Assembly (NCBI RefSeq): GCF_000711725.1
Contig: NZ_JONP01000021.1
Coordinates: forward strand, 25,047-89,046
Reading direction: 5' to 3'
DNA: 64,000 nucleotides
From: Roseomonas aerilata DSM 19363
Lineage (GTDB): Bacteria; Pseudomonadota; Alphaproteobacteria; Acetobacterales; Acetobacteraceae
Of the stretch, positions 58,718 through 64,000 are shown piece by piece; position 1 is the stretch's first letter, and every line of letters starts with the position of its first letter. The position numbers and the translations under genes are program-made. Under the pieces are notes generated by a model that saw only the letters and a program-made list of their open reading frames with translations, was not told where the DNA came from and did no database searches.

Positions 58718-60925
58718 ATGGCACCGAAGGCCAGGTTGTCCGCGAAAGGGCTCAGCGTGCTGGAAAAAAACATGGACCCGATCCCGACCACCGCCGGCTT
58801 CAAGGCCCCCGAAGGGCTGCTCGGGCGATTCGGCGTCATCAAGCTGTGGCCGGACATCCAGGTGGCCGAGGACGAGGTCATCGCGCGGCTGGACAACACG
58901 GCGAAGCTGCTCGGCCTGGAATGCGTGGTGCTCGACCACATGGGGCGGCCCCTGCACGAAGGGGGGGAGCCGCTGACGCAGAAGGACCTCGACTTCGTCA
59001 TCCACCTGCACTTCAGCACGCCCAAGACCTACGACATCTTCTCCTTCGTCACGCTCTGGAACCCGGTCCCGTTCTTCCACGATTTCGGCTATCGCTCGAC
59101 CTCCGAAAATCTCCTCACGCATGATGACTTTCTGAGCTGCCAGTCGCCGGGGGCCGACCTGCACCTGCGGCGTCTGATCACGGACAGCAACTCGCATCTC
59201 GCGCCGTCATTCAACCTTTTCCACGCCCTCTCCACGCCGATCCTGCCGCCCACGCTGGGCGACCTGAAGATCTTCTACATGGGGATCAACTGGGAACGGC
59301 TCGGCCGCGGCGGCTCGCGCCACCAGACCGTGCTCAACATCCTCGACCAGTCCTCGATGATGCGGATCTACGGCCCGGAGACGCTGCGCGGCGTGCGGGT
59401 CTGGGAGGGCTTCGACAGCTACCAGCGCTCCCTGCCCTTCGACGGCATCTCCGTCATCGAGGAGATCCACAAGGCCGGCATCTGCCTCGCGCTCTCCTCC
59501 GAGCAGCACAAGGACGCGGTGCTGATGTCGAACCGCCTCTTCGAGGGGTTGGCGGCCGGCGCGCTCATCATCTGCGACGAGAACCCCTGGGCGCGGCAGC
59601 ATTTCGGCGACAGCCTTCTCTACGTCGATCTCCGCAACGGCGCCGAGCCCGTGGCGCGCCGGATCATGGAGCATGTCGAGTGGGCCCGGACGAACCCGGA
59701 GGAGGCTCTGGCGCTGGCCGCCCGCGCGCAGGAGATCTTCAAGCGCGGCTACACGATGGACGCCTCGCTCGCCGCGATCTACGGCGGGCTCGAGGCACGC
59801 AAGGCCGAGCTGGCCGCGCTGCTCCGCCCGGTAGGGGACGAGACGGCGACGCGGATCGTCTTCCTCGCCCCTGATCCCGAGGCGGAGTACTTCGAACGCC
59901 AGGTCGAGGCCGCGCGGGCCCACCGGGCGCAGGGCTACGAGGCGGTCCTCCTCGTGGACGAGCGCGACCTGCGCGCGGCTGGCAAGCGGCTGTCCGCGAT
60001 GGCCCAGGGTGACGCGGTCCCGCCCGCGCTGCGCGGCGCCGCCTTCTTCCAGCGCGACAGCACCGGCAAGGTGGTCCGCCGCAACCGCATCGGCACGATC
60101 CTGAAGGCCGAGTTCCAGGCGGCGCCGGAGGGCTCCGCGCTGCTCTTCGCCGCGCCGAACGAGACCTTGTTCAGCAACCACGTGGCGATCCTGGCCGCCC
60201 TCCTCTCCCGCCACCCGGAGGCGGACTACGCCCACTCGAAGGCGATCACCCGCCTCACCGACGGCAAGGGCGAGCCCTTCTTCGGCGTGGAGAACGAGTT
60301 CGACCCCCTCAGCCGCGACCCCGGCGCGCCCATCGGGCTTGGCCGGTTCCTCTTCCGCGCCGGAGCCTTCCACGAGCCGGTGGACCTGCTGCTGGAAAGC
60401 CTCGACCTGCGCGCGGCCTCGGGGCTCGCGCTCTACGCCAAGGGCGTCTCCACCGGCCGCGCGAGCCTCATCGTGGACCGCCGCAAGCCCTTCCACCTCG
60501 GCCTGATCGACGGAGGCGAGGGCGAGCGCGACCTGCACGGGGAGCTGCGGCCGGACCTGGAGGCCATCCGTGACCTCCACCCCGCCCGCTTCGACGAGCT
60601 GGACCGGGCGAACCGCCTGCGCGAGGAGCTGCGCGACGTCGATACGCGCCACCAGGCCTCCGCCGACGTCCTCCACAAGGCCTTCGGCGACTTCCACACG
60701 GCCTTCATCGACACGCGGGATACGGTGAGGGGGATGGGCGCGCAGGGTGGAGCGGCCGGCGGCTCGCCGCTCGCGCTCTCCTTCGACCAGCTGAGCATCG
60801 GGAACCGGCGCGTCCTGATCTACCAGCTGCTCCAGGCGCTGCCCGTGCCGCGCGTGGTCTGGCGCGGGCTGCGCGGTCTCGCCCGCGGCGTGCGCGCCCT
60901 GCTGCGCCCCTTCCGCGGCGGCTGA
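58718..60925 (+). CDS. Two-domain glycosyltransferase, CgeB-like N-terminal part
   Basis: A 735-residue protein. The N-terminal half (about 20-365) is GT-B, CgeB-like: IKLWPDIQVAEDEVIARLD, DLKIFYMGINWERLGRGGSR and the nucleotide-sugar site LSSEQHKDAVLMSNRLFEGLAAG then ALIICDENPWARQHFGDS. The C-terminal half (about 375-620) looks like a second, GT-A-like domain without an evident DxD: TRIVFLAPDPEAEYFERQV, SALLFAAPNETLFSNHV, ADYAHSKAITRL. The final 110 residues form a charged helix (LREELRDVDTRHQASADVL) and a basic tail. The start may instead be ATG 58772, which has a weak GGA before it. Glycan assembly role is inferred from its neighbours. Confidence 0.82.
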   Translation: MAPKARLSAKGLSVLEKNMDPIPTTAGFKAPEGLLGRFGVIKLWPDIQVAEDEVIARLDNTAKLLGLECVVLDHMGRPLHEGGEPLTQKDLDFVIHLHFSTPKTYDIFSFVTLWNPVPFFHDFGYRSTSENLLTHDDFLSCQSPGADLHLRRLITDSNSHLAPSFNLFHALSTPILPPTLGDLKIFYMGINWERLGRGGSRHQTVLNILDQSSMMRIYGPETLRGVRVWEGFDSYQRSLPFDGISVIEEIHKAGICLALSSEQHKDAVLMSNRLFEGLAAGALIICDENPWARQHFGDSLLYVDLRNGAEPVARRIMEHVEWARTNPEEALALAARAQEIFKRGYTMDASLAAIYGGLEARKAELAALLRPVGDETATRIVFLAPDPEAEYFERQVEAARAHRAQGYEAVLLVDERDLRAAGKRLSAMAQGDAVPPALRGAAFFQRDSTGKVVRRNRIGTILKAEFQAAPEGSALLFAAPNETLFSNHVAILAALLSRHPEADYAHSKAITRLTDGKGEPFFGVENEFDPLSRDPGAPIGLGRFLFRAGAFHEPVDLLLESLDLRAASGLALYAKGVSTGRASLIVDRRKPFHLGLIDGGEGERDLHGELRPDLEAIRDLHPARFDELDRANRLREELRDVDTRHQASADVLHKAFGDFHTAFIDTRDTVRGMGAQGGAAGGSPLALSFDQLSIGNRRVLIYQLLQALPVPRVVWRGLRGLARGVRALLRPFRGG

Positions 60926-60991
60926 GGAAGCCTGGACCAACCCCGGACGGGCCGCGCCGCAGGAGGGGACTATCCGCCCACTCGGACAAAG

Positions 60992-61008
60992 CGGCGGAGC
61001 ATCCGCCG
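60992..61008. terminator. Hairpin CGGCGGA/TCCGCCG
   Basis: Perfect 7-bp stem with a 3-base loop (60992-60998 and 61002-61008) between the convergent glycosyltransferase and TauE/SafE genes, 22 bases from the stop of the latter. Confidence 0.5.
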
Positions 61009-61029
61009 TGAGCCGGGACGGAGAATGCC

Positions 61030-61785
61030 CTAGCGCCAGGCGCGCCAGAAGAAGACCGCCGTCATCAGCGTGCTGAACAGGATGACGAAACCGCGCAGCA
61101 CGCGGTCAGGCACCCGGCTGGCGAGCCGCGCCCCCGCATAGCCGCCGATGATGGCCGAGACGAGCATCACGAGCGTCTCCGGCCAGTGGACCGGCCCGGC
61201 CACGATGAAGATGATCACGGCGACAAGGTTGGCGATGCTGACCAGCAGGGTGCGGAGCGCGCTCATCGCCTTGATGTCGAGGTCGCCGAGCATGCCCCAG
61301 ACGGCCATCATCATGATCCCCACCCCGCCGCCGAAGTAACCGGCATAGACCGAGAGCAGCACCTGCGAGGCGAGCACCGGCCCACGTCCGATCCGCACCC
61401 GCCGGCGCAGCGCCGCCCCGAGCGGCCGTCCGAAGGCGAAGGCGAGGGTGCCGACCAGCAGCAGCCAGGGCAGCACGTCGTCGAAGGCGCGCTGGGATGT
61501 CGCGAGCAGCAGCACCGCTCCGGCGAGACCGCCGACAAGGCTGATGAAAACGAGCACGGGCAGGCGGAAGCCCTGAAGCGACTGGAAGGCGCCCCGCCAG
61601 GCCCAGGCGCTCGTCAGCGTACCCGGCAGCAGCGCCACCGTGCTGGAGGCGTTCGCCGCCACCGAGGGAAGGCCGACGAAGACCATGGCGGGAATGCTGA
61701 CGAAGGAGCCCCCGCCGGCCGCGGCGTTGAGCGCCCCGGCCAGGAACCCGGCCCCGAGCATCACGAGGGCTGCTTCAAGCGTCAT
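61030..61785 (-). CDS. TauE/SafE-family sulfite/anion exporter-like permease
   Basis: Inner-membrane protein of 251 residues with seven to eight helices. The TauE/SafE pattern is clear: ALVMLGAGFLAGALNAAAGGGSFVSIPAMV near the start, the repeat ANASSTVALLPGTL, and the second half SVYAGYFGGGVGIMMMAV with ALRTLLVSIANLVAVIIF. Family members export sulfite, sulfoacetate or other organosulfur anions, or are uncharacterised. Nothing nearby tells the substrate. It is convergent with the CgeB-like gene and divergent from the methyltransferase. Confidence 0.92.
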   Translation of the reverse strand: MTLEAALVMLGAGFLAGALNAAAGGGSFVSIPAMVFVGLPSVAANASSTVALLPGTLTSAWAWRGAFQSLQGFRLPVLVFISLVGGLAGAVLLLATSQRAFDDVLPWLLLVGTLAFAFGRPLGAALRRRVRIGRGPVLASQVLLSVYAGYFGGGVGIMMMAVWGMLGDLDIKAMSALRTLLVSIANLVAVIIFIVAGPVHWPETLVMLVSAIIGGYAGARLASRVPDRVLRGFVILFSTLMTAVFFWRAWR

Positions 61786-62004
61786 CCTTGGCCTCGGCGG
61801 AAAGAAGGCCGGCGGACGGCCAGAAGGGGAGATGCGCCCGATCCTAGGCCTGGGGCGGCGTCCGGGAAACGGCCACCGGCAGCGCCGGCAGAAGCAGCCG
61901 GCGCGCCACCCACGCTGTTCACGCGGAGGTGAGAACACTATGATCCCACCGGGTGCGGCGCCTCGCCGTCGGAAGGCCACCATGAGTCCAGCGGAGCGGT
62001 CCAC

Positions 62005-63048
62005 ATGGTAAGCGCGGAGGCGGCGGCCTGGGCCTTGCGCCTCTTCGCCGGGCGCGAGCCGCGCGACAGGGCAGAGATCGAGTTCCACCGCAACCACCCC
62101 GACCTCGATTCCCTGCGCCGCGCCTTCGCCGCCACCGTCGAGTTCCGGGACTTCCTCGACCGCTCGGTCCTTGAGCCGCCGCGCTACGCCATCCCGCCCT
62201 TCCTCCTCCGCGCCCCGGAGCATCCGGGAATCCCCGCGCTGCTGGAGGAGCCGACGCTCGCTCGGCCCGTCTCGCAGCTCTGCACCGCCTCGCAGTTCGA
62301 CGAGCCCGCCTTCCCCGCCTGGTGCGGCGCGCTGGGCCTCTCGCCCGATCACCACCGCAAGACCTGGGAGTTCTGCTACGTCATGGCCGTGCTCTGGGCG
62401 GCCGGCGTGCTGGAGCCGGGCCGGCGGGCACTCGGCTTCGGCTGCGGGACGGAACCGATCCCGGCCCTCCTGGCCCGCTTCGGCCTCGACGTGCTGGCGA
62501 CCGACGCGCCCCACGACGTCATCGCCGGCCAGGGTTGGGATTCGACCAACCAGCACAGCGGCGGCCTGCAGGACCTGGAGAAGCCGGGCATCGTGGACCG
62601 CGCGACCTTCCGCGCGCGCGTGGCCTTCCGCCCCGTGAACATGAACGCCATCCCCACCGACCTCCGGGGCTTCGACGCCTGCTGGTCCTCCTGCGCCTTC
62701 GAGCATCTCGGCTCCATCGCGCACGGCCTGGCCTTCTTCGAGAACAGCCTCGCCACGCTCCGGCCCGGCGGGATCGCGGTGCACACCACCGAGTTCAACC
62801 TTCAGTCCAACGAGGACACCTACGAGGACGCGGCGCTCTCGCTCTTTCGCAAGCGCGACATCGAGGCCATGCTCGGGCGGCTGGCGGAGGCGGGGCACGA
62901 GGTCTGGCCGCTGAACCTGCACCCGGGCACCACGCCGGTGGACGAGCACATCGACCTACCGCCCTATGCCTTGCCGCACCTGAAGTTGCGGGTGGCGAAT
63001 TACGTGACAACGTCGATCGGGCTGGTGGTACGCAAGCGCGCGGACTGA
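62005..63048 (+). CDS. SAM-dependent methyltransferase with DUF4214-like helical N-terminus
   Basis: A 347-residue protein. Residues of about 5-55 (ALRLFAGREPRDRAEIEFHR, LDSLRRAFAATVEFRDFL) match the DUF4214-like helical module found in bacterial glycan and surface-protein enzymes. The methyltransferase domain begins at about 145 with ALGFGCGTEPIPALLARFG and ATDAPHDVIAGQGWD, followed by FDACWSSCAFEHLGSIAHG and the NSLATLRPGGIAVHTTEFN strand. It probably methylates a sugar or lipid in the glycan pathway. It stands alone with 219 bases upstream, which contain a possible -10 TATGAT at 61939-61944. Confidence 0.85.
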   Translation: MVSAEAAAWALRLFAGREPRDRAEIEFHRNHPDLDSLRRAFAATVEFRDFLDRSVLEPPRYAIPPFLLRAPEHPGIPALLEEPTLARPVSQLCTASQFDEPAFPAWCGALGLSPDHHRKTWEFCYVMAVLWAAGVLEPGRRALGFGCGTEPIPALLARFGLDVLATDAPHDVIAGQGWDSTNQHSGGLQDLEKPGIVDRATFRARVAFRPVNMNAIPTDLRGFDACWSSCAFEHLGSIAHGLAFFENSLATLRPGGIAVHTTEFNLQSNEDTYEDAALSLFRKRDIEAMLGRLAEAGHEVWPLNLHPGTTPVDEHIDLPPYALPHLKLRVANYVTTSIGLVVRKRAD

Positions 63049-63145
63049 CGGCCGCGCCGCCCCACCGGACGCATCATGGGCTGGAAAATCTTGAATCCGT
63101 CCCGCAGTTGTCCAGTCTATCGAGACTTGTTGCGGAGAACTGGAT

Positions 63146-63529
63146 ATGTGCGACGTCGTTCTGGTGGAGGACCAACCCGAGGTGCTCGAACTCGTGCAGC
63201 TCGCTCTTGAGCTGCGCGGCTATGTTGTGGAGGTCTGCGCGACCGCCGAGGTGGCGCTCGAACGCCTTCGCTCTTCCGAGCTGCCGCAGATCCTCGTCAC
63301 CGACATCGATCTCGGGCGCGGCCTGGACGGCTTCGCGATGGTGGATGCCGCACGGCGCATCCGCCCCGAGCTGCGAACCCTTTTCTACAGCGGCCATGCC
63401 GCCCCGCCCGCGGGCCGCTGCCTGGGGCCGAACGAGCGCTTTCTCGAGAAGCCCTTCAGCCGGCTGGCGCTCTTCGAGATGCTGGACGAACTCGGTGTCA
63501 GGCCGAGCGGTGAACCCTTGCGGCCATAG
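63146..63529 (+). CDS. Single-domain response regulator (receiver)
   Basis: A 127-residue CheY-like receiver domain with no output domain. The acidic pair is Glu8-Asp9 in VVLVEDQPEV, the phospho-acceptor is Asp53 in VTDIDLGRG, the switch Ser is in FYSGHAA (residue 82) and the conserved Lys is 102 in FLEKPFSR. The partner histidine kinase is not in the window. A 98-base gap separates it from the methyltransferase. It may relay a phosphate within a multi-step system, as is common in Alphaproteobacteria. Confidence 0.92.
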   Translation: MCDVVLVEDQPEVLELVQLALELRGYVVEVCATAEVALERLRSSELPQILVTDIDLGRGLDGFAMVDAARRIRPELRTLFYSGHAAPPAGRCLGPNERFLEKPFSRLALFEMLDELGVRPSGEPLRP

Positions 63530-63705
63530 GTCCGCGCATCTCGTTGCCTTGTCGGATCCTTTTACACCTGGAGCGAGATGGAAGCCCGGTGCGGGCGCAA
63601 GTGCTTGTATTTACGAGACCGGTTCGGTTGGCACGCGGAATGCTCTTCCAGAGAGCAAGAGGGTGCCCCCGCACCCCTCACCGCCCGCCCCCAAGGAACC
63701 CTCCC
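63530..63705. other. Gap before the last gene
   Basis: This 176-base region has no gene. It is slightly less GC-rich at 63590-63640 (CTTGTATTTACGAGACC), so a promoter for the exported protein is likely there, but no clear -35/-10 pair was identified. AAGGA at about 63693 is the ribosome site of the downstream ATG. Confidence 0.5.
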
Positions 63706-64000
63706 ATGCGCAAGCTTCTCCTCGCTGCCGCCGCCCTTCTCTCCCTCGGCATGGCCTCCCAGGCCCAGGCCGCGCCCGAGCTCTCGGCGCGCATCTTCCA
63801 GGACGGCGTCTTCGTCCCCGGCACCGCCTCCACCTCGTCGAGCGGCGCCCTCCTCGTCACCGGCAGCTCCGCCAACTTCTCCATCGTCACCGCGCTCTCC
63901 ATCGGCTTCCCCCAGGTCGCCCAGCCGGCGCTCGACGTGCAGACCACCTCGGTCAGCAGCATGGGCAACTTCGCCACCGCCCACACCGTCACCTTCGAGG
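63706..64000 (+). CDS. Exported protein, 3' end cut by window edge
   Basis: The first 98 residues of a protein. The N-terminus MRKLLLAAAALLSLGMASQA is a signal peptide, cleaved near AQAA. The mature part begins APELSARIFQDGVFVPGT, then a Ser/Thr/Gly-rich run (ASTSSSGALLVTGSSANF) and strands such as IVTALSIGFPQV. It resembles extracellular beta-rich or PEP-CTERM-like proteins, but the C-terminus is beyond the window so no family can be given. AAGGA lies about 10 bases before ATG 63706. Confidence 0.75.
   Translation, partial: MRKLLLAAAALLSLGMASQAQAAPELSARIFQDGVFVPGTASTSSSGALLVTGSSANFSIVTALSIGFPQVAQPALDVQTTSVSSMGNFATAHTVTFE

Noticed and set aside
61939..61944. TATGAT as a -10 promoter for the 62005 methyltransferase
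   Set aside because: The best upstream -35-like hexamer (TTCACG) is only about 15 bases away and is weak; noted in the gene entry but not called.

Overview
The window is very GC-rich, densely coded DNA with almost every gene in a C/G-ending codon style. The gene content suggests an alphaproteobacterium, most likely Acetobacteraceae of the Roseomonas kind. This is an inference from an EipB/DUF1849 envelope protein, a Bug-type tricarboxylate-binding protein, a DUF6356 protein, a bacterial non-discriminating-type AspRS and a MotA/MotB pair. No rRNA, tRNA, CRISPR array, prophage or insertion sequence was seen. The window cuts genes at both ends: the 3' part of rdgB on the left and the 5' part of an exported protein on the right.

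Region 1 (1-13.4 kb) is mostly core: rdgB end, motB-motA (in that order), a hotdog thioesterase, an SDR, a peroxiredoxin coupled to a small helical protein, YqgE, aspS, an EipB-like protein, an OprO/P-like porin, a MATE exporter coupled to a YdiI-like thioesterase, and an exported alpha/beta hydrolase.

Region 2 (13.4-45.8 kb) is metabolic and accessory: FAH-family hydrolase, HpxZ-like protein, several SDRs, a PAS protein, a TPP riboswitch in front of an orphan family-5 solute-binding protein, a LysR regulator, class-3-like ALDH with an HI0933-like flavoprotein, an exported argininosuccinate-lyase-like protein, a COG2509-like flavoprotein with an LLM oxidoreductase, a LigD that has only the PE and POL domains, a zinc ADH with an SDR, a UraD fused to a degenerate transthyretin-like domain, Bug protein, ndk, nhaA, an ABC-F ATPase, Lrp, a frameshifted MOSC gene, a 2-hydroxyacid dehydrogenase, SulP and allophanate hydrolase. 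HpxZ-like, UraD and allophanate hydrolase are three scattered pieces of purine/ureide/urea catabolism.

Region 3 (45.9-48.9 kb) is a phospholipase D-VTT membrane fusion followed by an EEP-family nuclease/phosphatase.

Region 4 (48.9-63.0 kb) looks like a surface-glycan locus. A minus-strand run of six genes (membrane protein, FAD oxidoreductase, GT2-like membrane protein, RmlD-like reductase, TIM-barrel isomerase, GT2) has four consecutive 4-base start/stop overlaps. It is followed by a Fcl-like epimerase, an FkbM-type methyltransferase carrying a long repeated helical region with a 216-bp tandem duplication, a two-domain CgeB-like glycosyltransferase, a TauE/SafE permease and a further methyltransferase. 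The pathway product is not recognisable. This is the best candidate for an undescribed system here. The window ends with a single-domain response regulator and the start of an exported protein.

Convergent gene pairs are commonly closed by perfect hairpins (14.35-14.59, 18.99-19.05, 29.90, 36.14-36.22, 56.57 and 60.99 kb) or by overlapping stop codons.
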